From: a virus
Virus record (IMG/VR): IMGVR_UViG_3300027969_003844
Span: 1 to 64,000 of that record
DNA: 64,000 nucleotides
Direction: 5' to 3' (one strand)
In this document: positions 39,463 to 47,210 of the stretch, in pieces
Position numbering within the stretch: position 1 is the first letter of the stretch
Layout: every line of letters starts with the position of its first letter
Translations under genes and position numbers: made by a program
Notes under the pieces: model-generated
Told to the model about the DNA's origin: nothing
What the model saw: the letters and a program-made list of their open reading frames with translations, nothing else
The model's database searches: none

Positions 39463-40628
39463 TAATACAAATCCTTTACAGCAGGAATAAATGAGGTCGA
39501 GTTCTGCATCGGTGGCATACGTCCGCCCCAAGTTTTGTCAAGCTGATGCCAAAGGAATGTGCCACCAGTGTTCCAATTCTTGGCCATGCTAACTCGGGTA
39601 GGTCGATGACTCTTTGGCACCTTTGCATAATAGCTGGTGTGCCAATTTTGGTATGCTGTACGTACTTGTTCCCAGAATGGACTAGACTGATGAAAGTCTG
39701 CATCAAACAACTTGTGCAAATGATTGCCCAGATCAATGACTTCTTCGTCGGTATAATCAATTCCGTTCTTACGTGCAAGGTCAAACCAGGCACATAGAAT
39801 CTCAATTTCTTGACTATCAACAGGACGCGGAGCAGGGTAGGTTGTAGTGTATAAGCAAAACTTGGCAATGACATCTGAAGTATAGCCATCAATTTCTTGC
39901 ATACGACTGATAGCACCCGGTTCATGTGTGTTACCAAATTTTTCTGCTGTCACAAACAGATCAGCTGATGCAAGGTACTGTTGTTTAAGTTCTGCATCAA
40001 CCCACGTTGGGTCAGTACTACCATCCATACGTACACCTTGCACCATTTGCATAAACAGATCAATTGTTTCCAGTAGTTTCTTTCCGCTTTTACTGTTGCC
40101 TTCAACAAAGTTTTTACGAACATCAGCTTTGTTCTTGACCTTGTAAATTACACTGGGCACTTGCACAGTAGCAGGATCCTGTTTGTAAATCATCACAGCA
40201 ATGATCCAATACACAATTGCAGTGTGTTGAGCATCCCAGCTGGCAAAAATTGTGCCTGGGCGATGAATACTTGCCAAGTCGCCACCTTCGGTAACTTGAT
40301 ACAATTTGATTGGGTCTGCTTGAACTGCACGAAAGTTCTTTAGGATGGTTGCCACCCAAACTAAATCTAGCAGGCGTTGGATTGTGATATCAATAAAGAT
40401 ATCTGCCATTGGCGTCTTACACGCTTCGGCCAGTTCAAGGTCTTCAAAGCGGGTAATGTGTGGATGATTCTTTTGAAACTCTTTGATTGAGTTTGCAATT
40501 GTAGCTCGGATGCCCTTTTGTTTAATAACAGGGAGGTTTGATATAGTATCGTTGAACCGTTGACCCAGATCTAGAAACTTAGATCCTGTATGATTATAAC
40601 GTGCGTTTTGTGTTGCCGCATATGACAT
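39462..40628 (-). CDS. hypothetical protein, 388 aa
   Basis: Begins MSYAATQNARYNHTGSKF. Contains HRPGTIFASWDAQHTAIVYW, reminiscent of the DGQH-type ParB/DndB core, then a long helical C-terminus. No confident family. AAGGAA precedes the start and a strong promoter lies at 40685-40713, so it is probably early or middle. Operon with the following 185-aa gene and three smaller ones. Confidence 0.55.
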   Translation of the reverse strand: MSYAATQNARYNHTGSKFLDLGQRFNDTISNLPVIKQKGIRATIANSIKEFQKNHPHITRFEDLELAEACKTPMADIFIDITIQRLLDLVWVATILKNFRAVQADPIKLYQVTEGGDLASIHRPGTIFASWDAQHTAIVYWIIAVMIYKQDPATVQVPSVIYKVKNKADVRKNFVEGNSKSGKKLLETIDLFMQMVQGVRMDGSTDPTWVDAELKQQYLASADLFVTAEKFGNTHEPGAISRMQEIDGYTSDVIAKFCLYTTTYPAPRPVDSQEIEILCAWFDLARKNGIDYTDEEVIDLGNHLHKLFDADFHQSSPFWEQVRTAYQNWHTSYYAKVPKSHRPTRVSMAKNWNTGGTFLWHQLDKTWGGRMPPMQNSTSFIPAVKDLY

Positions 40629-40684
40629 ATATTTCCTTAAATTTTTATTGCTAATAGTTTCAGGTCTATTAGCAATTTAGTTAC

Positions 40685-40713
40685 ATTGTAAAACTTTTTG
40701 ACTTAGGCGTCAA
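40685..40713 (-). promoter_or_regulatory. sigma70-type promoter, TTGACG-17-TACAAT
   Basis: -35 TTGACG (40708-40713), 17 bp, -10 TACAAT (40685-40690), leader about 50 nt to ATG 40628. Confidence 0.8.
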
Positions 40714-40737
40714 CCTCACCAAGAATGACTGTTTACT

Positions 40738-40896
40738 TTAAAGGGCGCCCAAATAAGGACTATAAACTTCTTCTTGCTCAGGAGCAAACCAAGACTTTAT
40801 TGCTTGTTCAAGTGGCTCAAAGTTGTAAGAAACAGCCTTGGGACGAATTACCTGACGGCTGTCGTGTTCAATGTTTTTTTCGCGATTGGTTTTCAT
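40738..40896 (-). CDS. hypothetical small protein, 52 aa
   Basis: MKTNREKNIEHDSRQVIRPK then EQAIKSWFAPEQEEVYSPY. Start 40896 with a weak AAGAAAG upstream; begins 11 nt after the 40908-41090 gene ends. Not recognised. Confidence 0.55.
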   Translation of the reverse strand: MKTNREKNIEHDSRQVIRPKAVSYNFEPLEQAIKSWFAPEQEEVYSPYLGAL

Positions 40897-40907
40897 AATA
40901 GTCTTTC

Positions 40908-41090
40908 TTAAAGTGATTTGATATGATTGATAACGGTGATTGCTTCTTTATAATCAGAATCTTCAAGCATCTGATTTTCATTTAGTTCTGTTATCATTTT
41001 TCTTGCAAGTACTTGCAACTCAAAATTTGACAGTGGATAAGCCTGTGTCCAACGAATTTTATATCCGTTGAGGTGATCTTTATTTTCCAT
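40908..41090 (-). CDS. hypothetical protein, 60 aa
   Basis: MENKDHLNGYKIRWTQAYPL; helical, acidic end. Follows the HTH-like gene with 3 nt between. Not recognised. Confidence 0.55.
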   Translation of the reverse strand: MENKDHLNGYKIRWTQAYPLSNFELQVLARKMITELNENQMLEDSDYKEAITVINHIKSL

Positions 41091-41093
41091 GAA

Positions 41094-41252
41094 TTAAGCC
41101 ATTTCGCTCAACTGGTCATTGACGCCCATGTTCTTAAAAGCATCAAGTACAAATGTAACTGGTACATTCAATTGCTTGGCGATTTCATTGGCACTAAGAC
41201 CTTCAATAAAAAGTTCCTGGATGTCGTAATCCAATTCTGCCATTTTACTCAT
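41094..41252 (-). CDS. small HTH-like protein, 52 aa
   Basis: LDYDIQELFIEGLSANEIAK, QLNVPVTFVLDAF: a helix-turn-helix pattern (IxELFIEGxSANEIAKQLNVPVxxV) like sigma-70 region 4 or FIS-type small HTH proteins of phages. Could be a transcription factor. ATGA overlap with the previous gene. Confidence 0.6.
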   Translation of the reverse strand: MSKMAELDYDIQELFIEGLSANEIAKQLNVPVTFVLDAFKNMGVNDQLSEMA

Positions 41253-41485
41253 TTTGTTTCCGTTTCAAGTTGTTGAATTTGAGCTTCTAAAAGATTAGCA
41301 TGAGCATTGCATAGCCCTGCTATCACTTTCATGATGCGTTGACGAGTTTGCAAATCAGTAGTCTGATATTGCGTTAGTCCATTGTTAATCATCTTAACCA
41401 GTTCATTTATGTTAGCATGACAACCGGTAGTACAATCATTGAGTTTGTCATTGGCTGCCTGCTGTTTGCTACGGTATCCACTCAT
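41249..41485 (-). CDS. hypothetical protein, 78 aa
   Basis: ATG 41485 with AAAGGAAAC upstream. MSGYRSKQQAANDKLNDC, helical throughout. ATGA overlaps on both sides. Not recognised. Confidence 0.6.
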   Translation of the reverse strand: MSGYRSKQQAANDKLNDCTTGCHANINELVKMINNGLTQYQTTDLQTRQRIMKVIAGLCNAHANLLEAQIQQLETETK

Positions 41486-41946
41486 ACTGTTTCCTTTAAT
41501 GCGGCCAATGCTTCTTTCAATGAAACCAACTTGTTGCCTTTGTATGGCGAGCCAACAAACCATTCGCCGTCACGCATGATATAATAGTATTCGGCATCAC
41601 ACGCATCTACGCGATCAAGAAAGTCTGCAAAGGAATGATCTACCTTAAATTCTACATTTTTCTCACCGCGGTCACGACCGTAGAAGGTAGTCATCTTGCC
41701 GTACTTTTCGGCATACTCGCTAGTAGAGATACTTGGAGTAATATCAAATTGGCTGAATGGATGCTCTTCGCCGATCTGTTCTTTGAGACTAGAGATATCA
41801 CCAAGTGCAACCAAATGATTGGCCTTAGAAGAATCATAGTGCTCTTGCAGGATCTTGCCATTATGCTCGAGATAACCGTCCCAATGACAATAAACACTTT
41901 TACAAACTGTACCATGCATAACTGCGATGCGACTACGAGTACCCAT
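41482..41946 (-). CDS. conserved phage hypothetical protein, 154 aa
   Basis: MGTRSRIAVMHGTVCKSVYC then HWDGYLEHNGKIL: the GTRS.I.V...G...Y.HWDGYPE pattern is common in phages and plasmids, function unknown. AGGAG before the start, leader about 30 nt from promoter 41979-42007. Confidence 0.7.
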   Translation of the reverse strand: MGTRSRIAVMHGTVCKSVYCHWDGYLEHNGKILQEHYDSSKANHLVALGDISSLKEQIGEEHPFSQFDITPSISTSEYAEKYGKMTTFYGRDRGEKNVEFKVDHSFADFLDRVDACDAEYYYIMRDGEWFVGSPYKGNKLVSLKEALAALKETV

Positions 41947-41978
41947 TTTAAACTCCTGTTTTGTTTGCGTATGTATGT

Positions 41979-42007
41979 ATTATAGCACCGAACCAATAAC
42001 TCGTCAA
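41979..42007 (-). promoter_or_regulatory. sigma70-type promoter, TTGACG-17-TATAAT
   Basis: -35 TTGACG (42002-42007), 17 bp, -10 TATAAT (41979-41984). The leader up to ATG 41946 is closely similar to that of the promoter at 42630-42658 (both read TATAATACATACATA after the -10). Confidence 0.88.
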
Positions 42008-42032
42008 CCTGACGGGTTATTAAGTGTTGTTT

Positions 42033-42314
42033 TTATGCCACAACTTCTAGCATGTTGGCAGGGACATTAAACAACCCGAGACCAGTACGAACAAGAACAA
42101 ACTTGGTTTTAATCTTGTCAACTGTGCCGGTGTACGTGGTACCGTTGCGGTTGCTAGTAAACTTAACGGTACATCCATTTCGTAGTTGGCGTTTGGTTGA
42201 CTTTGCGAGTTGAGTGCGAGCAACTTGTACCGCTGAAAGTATGCTACTCAATTGCTCGTTTGTAAAAGTTTGCGTCATGATTGCGTAATTGATGTCTTGG
42301 ATAGATAGACTCAT
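42033..42314 (-). CDS. conserved phage hypothetical protein, 93 aa
   Basis: Helical N-terminal half, then an SH3-like barrel: NGCTVKFTSNRNGTTYTGTV, TKFVLVRTGLGLFNVPANML. Similar proteins in T4-like phages; possibly RNA or protein binding. Its 3' end includes a GTTGT/ACAAC inverted pair. Confidence 0.65.
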   Translation of the reverse strand: MSLSIQDINYAIMTQTFTNEQLSSILSAVQVARTQLAKSTKRQLRNGCTVKFTSNRNGTTYTGTVDKIKTKFVLVRTGLGLFNVPANMLEVVA

Positions 42315-42325
42315 TTTGGTTCTCC

Positions 42326-42598
42326 TTAAACTAAATCAACTTGAATTTGTTTGCCACGAATCGTAGTACCAAGTCCAGTGGGCATTGGCCTGCGAAGTGC
42401 TTTAGCAAGACCTCGATCAACTGCTAGCAGGTTCATAGCATCATAGCAAAGGCTACGAGCGTTGACTGTAGCAAACTGCTCGCTCATTTGCTTGATTGTA
42501 AGGTACATACCAATGTCATTTTCACTGCCATCGCCCTTGAAAATGACACGGAATTTTTGGCTGTTTTTGAAGCCGTCAACGATAGTTGGTGTACGCAT
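42326..42598 (-). CDS. hypothetical protein, 90 aa
   Basis: MRTPTIVDGFKNSQKFRVIF; AAGGAC upstream. First gene of a two-gene unit behind promoter 42630-42658. Not recognised. Confidence 0.6.
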   Translation of the reverse strand: MRTPTIVDGFKNSQKFRVIFKGDGSENDIGMYLTIKQMSEQFATVNARSLCYDAMNLLAVDRGLAKALRRPMPTGLGTTIRGKQIQVDLV

Positions 42599-42629
42599 TT
42601 CAAAGTCCTTTTTGTTTCGCTATGTATGT

Positions 42630-42658
42630 ATTATAAAGCAAAGCAGGTCCAGAGTCAA
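42630..42658 (-). promoter_or_regulatory. sigma70-type promoter, TTGACT-17-TATAAT
   Basis: -35 TTGACT (42653-42658), 17 bp, -10 TATAAT (42630-42635). Preceded by CCAAAAAACGG as at 1127 and 2305, by A-tracts and by the 16-mer at 42699-42714. Belongs to the same promoter type as 1099-1127 and 2277-2305. Confidence 0.88.
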
Positions 42659-42698
42659 CCGTTTTTTGGCAAATTCTCAGATATTTTTGGTGATTTTT

Positions 42699-42714
42699 GT
42701 TGTTTTTTAACAAC
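42699..42714. repeat. dispersed 16-mer, variant copy
   Basis: GTTGTTTTTTAACAAC between the stop of 42726-43004 and the promoter at 42630-42658; forms a GTTGTT/AACAAC hairpin on the transcript. Confidence 0.75.
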
Positions 42715-42725
42715 AATCTCCAAAT

Positions 42726-43004
42726 TTATGCAGTTTTACTGACTTTAATGTCTTGGATCTTGAGAATTTGATGTTTTACAGTAGTCTTGACTGTCTTTTT
42801 ATTAAATTCGCCGTTAATGTAGTATTTTACCAGCTTGCTTTTAATATGGTATACTACATCAAAACTTCCATCATCAATGGCCCATTGATAGGGACAATTC
42901 TTCCAACTGTTGGTACGTTCAAACTCGTAAAAATATTTACGGTGATCACTGTTTGATGGATCAAACACTCGGACGGGTCTAAGTAAAGCATTAATAGTCA
43001 TCAT
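42726..43004 (-). CDS. hypothetical protein, 92 aa
   Basis: MMTINALLRPVRVFDPSNSD; beta-rich and basic (INGEFNKKTVKTTVKHQ). Likely co-transcribed with the leaderless 43020-43220 gene. Not recognised. Confidence 0.6.
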   Translation of the reverse strand: MMTINALLRPVRVFDPSNSDHRKYFYEFERTNSWKNCPYQWAIDDGSFDVVYHIKSKLVKYYINGEFNKKTVKTTVKHQILKIQDIKVSKTA

Positions 43005-43019
43005 AAGAATTTTCCTTCT

Positions 43020-43220
43020 TTAATTGTAATTACTGTAATCGGGGTAATTAAAAAATTGCTCTATAAAATTGCTAATGTTTCCATACACTATGGCTTCCAG
43101 GTGTGCTTGTTGTTCTTCACTAAGTGATACATTATTATCAATTTCTTCGTGTAAAGTCAACAACCATGAATTAATTAAATCCATGTGTACCTGTTCAAAT
43201 GCAATTTTATTCTTGCTCAT
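43020..43220 (-). CDS. hypothetical protein, 66 aa, leaderless start
   Basis: MSKNKIAFEQVHMDLINSWL; helical. The ATG at 43220 is 6 nt after a perfect TATAAT and has no Shine-Dalgarno; the longer ORF (to 43388) would run through the promoter and into the HNH gene on the other strand. Confidence 0.65.
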   Translation of the reverse strand: MSKNKIAFEQVHMDLINSWLLTLHEEIDNNVSLSEEQQAHLEAIVYGNISNFIEQFFNYPDYSNYN

Positions 43221-43226
43221 AAGGCT

Positions 43227-43255
43227 ATTATAGCGTATACTAGTGAACTTGTCAA
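43227..43255 (-). promoter_or_regulatory. perfect sigma70 promoter, TTGACA-17-TATAAT, leaderless start
   Basis: Both hexamers match consensus: TTGACA (43250-43255), 17 bp, TATAAT (43227-43232), then AGCCTT and ATG 43220. The -35 overlaps a plus-strand TTGTCA (43249-43254) that with TAATAT (43273-43278) at 18 bp could drive the HNH gene divergently. Confidence 0.9.
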
Positions 43256-43287
43256 CGATAAGTAATATACAATAATATTGTGATCCT

Positions 43288-43851
43288 ATGTTATCAAATT
43301 CTGAATATCCTGCCCTTTTATTAAATGCCGATTGGCAGCCGGTCCATATGCATCCATTGAGCACAATTACATGGCAAGATGCAGTCAAAGCAGTTTATAT
43401 GGACCGAGTAACTGTAGTCGAAGAATATGATATTGAGGTACATAGTGCCACAAGAGCCTGGCGCTTGCCATCTGTTGTGGCTCTTAAAGAATATGTTCGA
43501 CGAGACCAAACTCCTACATTTAGTCGTTACAATGTTTACCTGCGTGATGAATTTAATTGCCAATACTGCGGCAAAAGATTTGAAACACGATTATTGACAT
43601 TTGACCACGTTATTCCACGTGCTCATGGTGGCCGTAGCTCATGGCAAAATGTGGTGGCGGCATGCAGTCCTTGTAATCACAAGAAAGGTTCATTGCTTCC
43701 CAAAGAAGCAAATATGTTTCCTATTAATACTCCTTGTGAGCCTACAATGTGGGACTTATACGGTAAGGGTAGAAAACTTCCCAGCAAGTTTACTAACCTG
43801 CACGACACTTGGAGAGACTACTTGTATTGGGATAGTGAACTAGAAGCTTAA
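43288..43851 (+). CDS. HNH endonuclease
   Basis: 187 aa. HNH with zinc knuckles: CQYC (91-94), DHVIP (106-110), N121 and CSPCNH (126-131). N-terminal 80 residues (LLNADWQPV, TITWQDAVKAVYMDR) are typical of McrA-like/phage HNH proteins that cut DNA, sometimes acting in packaging or host DNA attack. The only plus-strand gene in a 34-kb minus-strand tract; ends in a 4-nt overlap with the convergent gene. Weak ribosome site. Confidence 0.9.
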   Translation: MLSNSEYPALLLNADWQPVHMHPLSTITWQDAVKAVYMDRVTVVEEYDIEVHSATRAWRLPSVVALKEYVRRDQTPTFSRYNVYLRDEFNCQYCGKRFETRLLTFDHVIPRAHGGRSSWQNVVAACSPCNHKKGSLLPKEANMFPINTPCEPTMWDLYGKGRKLPSKFTNLHDTWRDYLYWDSELEA

Positions 43852-44090
43852 GAAGTAAGTTTCTTGATCATTAGTTCTTCGGCATTTTGTCGAGATGACT
43901 CTGCCTTTGCTTCTATTAATAAAGGCAGAGTCGCTTTTATTACTGCCAAGACATATCTTTCGCCGTCTGATTTTAACTCAGAAAACATAGGACTGTTGAT
44001 GTTTATATAGGTCAGATTGGGGTCATTTAATAATTCATTCAACGACCCCATAATAATCTTAGTTACTATTGCAGTCTTATCTACGGACAT
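43848..44090 (-). CDS. hypothetical protein, 80 aa
   Basis: MSVDKTAIVTKIIMGSLNEL; helical. Follows the G2-like gene by 1 nt. Not recognised. Confidence 0.55.
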   Translation of the reverse strand: MSVDKTAIVTKIIMGSLNELLNDPNLTYININSPMFSELKSDGERYVLAVIKATLPLLIEAKAESSRQNAEELMIKKLTS

Positions 44091-44091
44091 G

Positions 44092-44700
44092 TTACCTGAC
44101 TAACCATTCGCTTAATGATACACCATTAAGCATTTCTGATACTGCATTGAGTCGTATCCAACGTGGATTGGTTGCACAGTTATCTCGCATGACCACACGA
44201 CCCAATAGTACAACCATGCCCCATTCATTTCTTTCCCACCGCGGCAAATACGGATCAATATGTTTGCCAGGATTTTTATATTCCTCGCTTAGTATCTCTC
44301 TCATCAATGGATGACCATTGGTTGGATGAATATTATGATATACTGCGTCAGGTGCTGGAACAATACCTTCAGGAATACGGTCCGCTTCGTACCAGTGTCG
44401 GAAGCCCTTGTCAATCCATTCAACCATTACTTGCTTTTCCCAAAGTAATCTATTCATTGGATCGCGAAGATGTTTACCATGCCATTCTCCTGGAGAACCA
44501 TTGGTGATAATTGCTGTAGAAGTATTGTCTCCGGCAACTACACCAATTATATCTTCATCTTGGTTAACAAGATGTGGCGAGTTACCTTGTATATAAATTT
44601 TTCCTCGATAAAGGACTACTGGCAATCCTGCTCGGTCTTCATTACTGGGGTTTCCATCACCCCATTCAAACATTTCTGCATAACCTGATGGTGCGCTCAT
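44092..44700 (-). CDS. peptidase G2-like / intramolecular chaperone protein, free-standing
   Basis: 202 aa. YAEMFEWGDGNPSNEDRAGL and VVAGDNTSTAIITNGSPGEW resemble the peptidase_G2 (IMC autoproteolytic) domain found at the end of phage appendage proteins; LGRVVMRDNCATNPRWI fits its final beta sheet. Usually a C-terminal part of a fibre, here a separate gene. May help assemble fibres in trans. ATGA overlap with the nucleosidase gene. Confidence 0.7.
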   Translation of the reverse strand: MSAPSGYAEMFEWGDGNPSNEDRAGLPVVLYRGKIYIQGNSPHLVNQDEDIIGVVAGDNTSTAIITNGSPGEWHGKHLRDPMNRLLWEKQVMVEWIDKGFRHWYEADRIPEGIVPAPDAVYHNIHPTNGHPLMREILSEEYKNPGKHIDPYLPRWERNEWGMVVLLGRVVMRDNCATNPRWIRLNAVSEMLNGVSLSEWLVR

Positions 44701-45254
44701 TTTTCTATTAGTTCCACATTTAATTCAGCCAAAACTTTTCTATAAAGTTGTTCACCGGCAGCAACTGAGCGTTGCCAATGATCTGGTGCATCCTTATCGG
44801 CTGCGTCACTGATGTATTTCCAGACTTCACATTCTACGTTGAGTATTTTACAAGCTTTGGCCACGCTATATGCTTCCATTTCAACAATGTCGCAGTTAAC
44901 TCTGAGTTTGCCAGGCTCTGTTACAAACAAGTCTCCACTGGCACAAGTTTTGCCTTCTCCTGCAAATGTAATTGTAGAAAGACTATCTTTAAGATGCTGA
45001 CCTGGTGCCAATCCCATTGCCATTAAATTCACATCATGTTGCACAATTTTGTTGATTCTGTGAATGCCAGCAGTGACACGAATGCCACCAGCAGTTCCTA
45101 GATTAATAACACGTCGTGGATTATAGTAACTGATTAGTCTTGCTGTGCCAATGGCAGCATTGACTTTACCCACACTAATTTCAAAAACATTTTTATAGTT
45201 TTCAAATAGACCAGGTGCTTCGTCGCGCAATGCAAATAAAATTAGATCATTCAT
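44697..45254 (-). CDS. MTA/SAH nucleosidase-like phosphorylase-fold protein
   Basis: 185 aa, shorter than bacterial MTAN (about 230). INLGTAGGIR is the phosphorylase-fold glycine motif and DIVEMEAYSVAKAC carries the M-E-A substrate-binding/catalytic block; SDAADKDA matches the catalytic Asp region. It would split adenine from methylthioadenosine, SAH or 5'-deoxyadenosine. Overlaps the APRT gene by 8 nt, giving a natural adenine-to-AMP pair. Confidence 0.82.
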   Translation of the reverse strand: MNDLILFALRDEAPGLFENYKNVFEISVGKVNAAIGTARLISYYNPRRVINLGTAGGIRVTAGIHRINKIVQHDVNLMAMGLAPGQHLKDSLSTITFAGEGKTCASGDLFVTEPGKLRVNCDIVEMEAYSVAKACKILNVECEVWKYISDAADKDAPDHWQRSVAAGEQLYRKVLAELNVELIEK

Positions 45255-45807
45255 TTATCATCCCTATGATATTAACGCCAAGGTCTCTTAGCTTTTGTTC
45301 ACCGCCCAATGGTACAATGTTAACAAGAACAGCAACTGTCATTGATGCATACTCAATGCCAAGGTTGTTGTGTAATAATTTGCAAATCGCTTCAGCGGTG
45401 CCACCTGTTGCTAGAACATCATCTACAATCATTACTGGTCTGTTACCAGCAGGCACAGATGACATTAACTCCAACGTGTCAGTGCCGTACTCGAGTTCAT
45501 AAGTTTGCTTCCATGTATCGCCAGGCAACTTCCCAGGCTTACGTACAGTGTGCATGGGAATCATTAAACGATTTGCAAGAACCGAGCCCCATATGAATCC
45601 ACGGGCATCAGCCGCGAATACATCATTGATTTTTTTAATACCAGCATGGAAAGAAAACCACCTGACGCTGTTATTAAAGCCCACAGGGTTAGCACATAAC
45701 TCTACAGTATTGAGATAGTTGATGCCTGGTTTTGGCCAGTCTGGGTAAACTGGAATGCTTGCACGAACAGCTTCGGCAAGTAACGGGTTGAAGAGTGTAT
45801 TGTCCAT
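45247..45807 (-). CDS. apt: adenine phosphoribosyltransferase
   Basis: 186 aa. The PRPP loop MIVDDVLATGGTAEA is clear; FAADARGFIWGS fits the adenine-binding segment; YPDWPKPGINY opens as in APRT. Converts adenine and PRPP to AMP. Start at ATG 45807; a longer ORF to 45846 lacks support. Partner of the nucleosidase. Confidence 0.9.
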   Translation of the reverse strand: MDNTLFNPLLAEAVRASIPVYPDWPKPGINYLNTVELCANPVGFNNSVRWFSFHAGIKKINDVFAADARGFIWGSVLANRLMIPMHTVRKPGKLPGDTWKQTYELEYGTDTLELMSSVPAGNRPVMIVDDVLATGGTAEAICKLLHNNLGIEYASMTVAVLVNIVPLGGEQKLRDLGVNIIGMINE

Positions 45808-45863
45808 ACACTTAATTATCTTGACTAACAATGCAATGTTAATCAAAATATATAACTGAAAAA

Positions 45864-46559
45864 TTATAACTTGATTTTTACACGAGTCAACCGAGTTTCT
45901 TGATTTGTTTGAAAATCATGACCATGTGATTTAACTACTCCAACTATAGGAAACTCTTCAGGAGTATCTGGCCACATATCAACTGTCATTGAACTGGTCC
46001 AAAAATATAAATTTGTACCATCTGTTGCACGAACCACTGAACCAGGAAAGGCCTTGCCAGCAAATTTAGCAATTAGCCTTACTGTTAATTCTAGCTTTTC
46101 ACCAATGGTCCCTTGATGTATGCTACTGTAAGACAATTTAGCAAGTTGTTCGGCTCGTTCCTCTTTGACTATTTCCCTGCGATAGCGTACAGCCATACAT
46201 GCCAAGTATGCCATGTCTGTGCGTGAATGAATTTCAGTTTTGGTAATTGTATTAATAATTTTCTGGTCGAACTCGCTCAATTTACCACTAATTGCATCCA
46301 TGGCAATGTACTGGAAATGATTACTCATTAGCTCGCCAAATTTGTAATCTTCAGCTGTTACATTGACCATGTCCAGTTTAAGTTGGTCAGCAATGACTTC
46401 TCTGTTTGGACGTAAAGTAACATTGCCAGTCTCTTGATCAAACTCTGCAAATTTTACATATTGACCTTTATTGATACGGTCTGCCATTGACACCAACGCC
46501 CATGCATCAGCAATAGGTATCAAATTAGATAGACGCTGTTTAATTTTTGCCTTTTCCAT
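45864..46559 (-). CDS. hypothetical protein, 231 aa
   Basis: Helical N-terminal part (MEKAKIKQRLSNLIPIADAW), C-terminal beta part with TDGTNLYFWTSS and VKSHGHDFQTNQETRLTRVK, a pattern shared by phage proteins of unknown function near replication genes. It follows the 46561-46749 gene with 1 nt spacing. Confidence 0.6.
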   Translation of the reverse strand: MEKAKIKQRLSNLIPIADAWALVSMADRINKGQYVKFAEFDQETGNVTLRPNREVIADQLKLDMVNVTAEDYKFGELMSNHFQYIAMDAISGKLSEFDQKIINTITKTEIHSRTDMAYLACMAVRYRREIVKEERAEQLAKLSYSSIHQGTIGEKLELTVRLIAKFAGKAFPGSVVRATDGTNLYFWTSSMTVDMWPDTPEEFPIVGVVKSHGHDFQTNQETRLTRVKIKL

Positions 46560-46560
46560 A

Positions 46561-46749
46561 TTAGCGACTTAAAATATCAATGACACGTTGTTGTAAAATG
46601 TCTATTTCTTCTTGGCCAACATAAAAATCAGTGGTAGGATCATAATATTGATTTTCCTTGGTATCGTAGTACAACACGCGATCAACAAACCAGAAAGGGC
46701 CTTGTAGTCCCTTTCTGGGTTTCCACTTGTCCAGTACATTGTACGACAT
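46561..46749 (-). CDS. hypothetical protein, 62 aa
   Basis: MSYNVLDKWKPRKGLQGPFW, aromatic-rich with VDRVLYYDTKENQYYDP. Start overlaps the upstream stop as TAATG. Not recognised. Confidence 0.6.
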   Translation of the reverse strand: MSYNVLDKWKPRKGLQGPFWFVDRVLYYDTKENQYYDPTTDFYVGQEEIDILQQRVIDILSR

Positions 46750-47093
46750 TAGCAAGCCTTGTAAAATAGATCCACTGATTCCGAATAGTAGCCGTTGCTT
46801 TCACCTAACCAACGAACGTCCACGTAGCCCCGGCGGGTTGCAAACTTGTAGAAGGTGTAGCTGTAGCTGTCGGCGTACTCTGGCTCTGGACCAATGTATC
46901 CGCTCACTTCCACAGCCATCAACATGGGCTCACCTACCAGGTCCTGTAGGTCACCTACTATATCTTCAATGTTTACTGATTCACAGCAGTCCTGGTAGTG
47001 GGCAAATACGAAACGTTCGCCCTCTGCGGTTACGAAAGTCATCTCGCTATCGCCAACTGAACCAGTTACTTGGACAAAGATCTTGCCCTTCAT
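46749..47093 (-). CDS. DUF7448-like phage protein
   Basis: Core VGDSEMTFVTAEGERFVFAH, then QDCCESVNIEDIVGDLQDLV and GEPMLMAVEVSG, a pattern of a widespread small phage protein of unknown function. ATG 47093 has AAAGGA about 9 nt upstream; ATG 47123 and GTG 47147 are in-frame alternatives. Confidence 0.65.
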   Translation of the reverse strand: MKGKIFVQVTGSVGDSEMTFVTAEGERFVFAHYQDCCESVNIEDIVGDLQDLVGEPMLMAVEVSGYIGPEPEYADSYSYTFYKFATRRGYVDVRWLGESNGYYSESVDLFYKAC

Positions 47094-47171
47094 CAGCTCT
47101 AGTCCTTTTGCAGTATCGATCATGTTATCGTAGTTCAACTGGTTCACCTTATTTTGTTCCGTTATGATGCT

Positions 47172-47200
47172 ATTATGCATTAAGTAGACCAAAATGTCAA
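47172..47200 (-). promoter_or_regulatory. sigma70-type promoter, TTGACA-17-CATAAT
   Basis: -35 TTGACA (47195-47200), 17 bp, -10 CATAAT (47172-47177). Directly upstream lies a 16-mer copy at 47211-47226. Drives the DUF7448-like gene and followers. Confidence 0.75.
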
Positions 47201-47210
47201 CCAGATTTTA

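Noticed and set aside
39462-40628. Naming the 388-aa protein as ParB/DndB
   Set aside because: Only a loose SWDAQHT resemblance to DGQH cores; the rest cannot be matched by eye.
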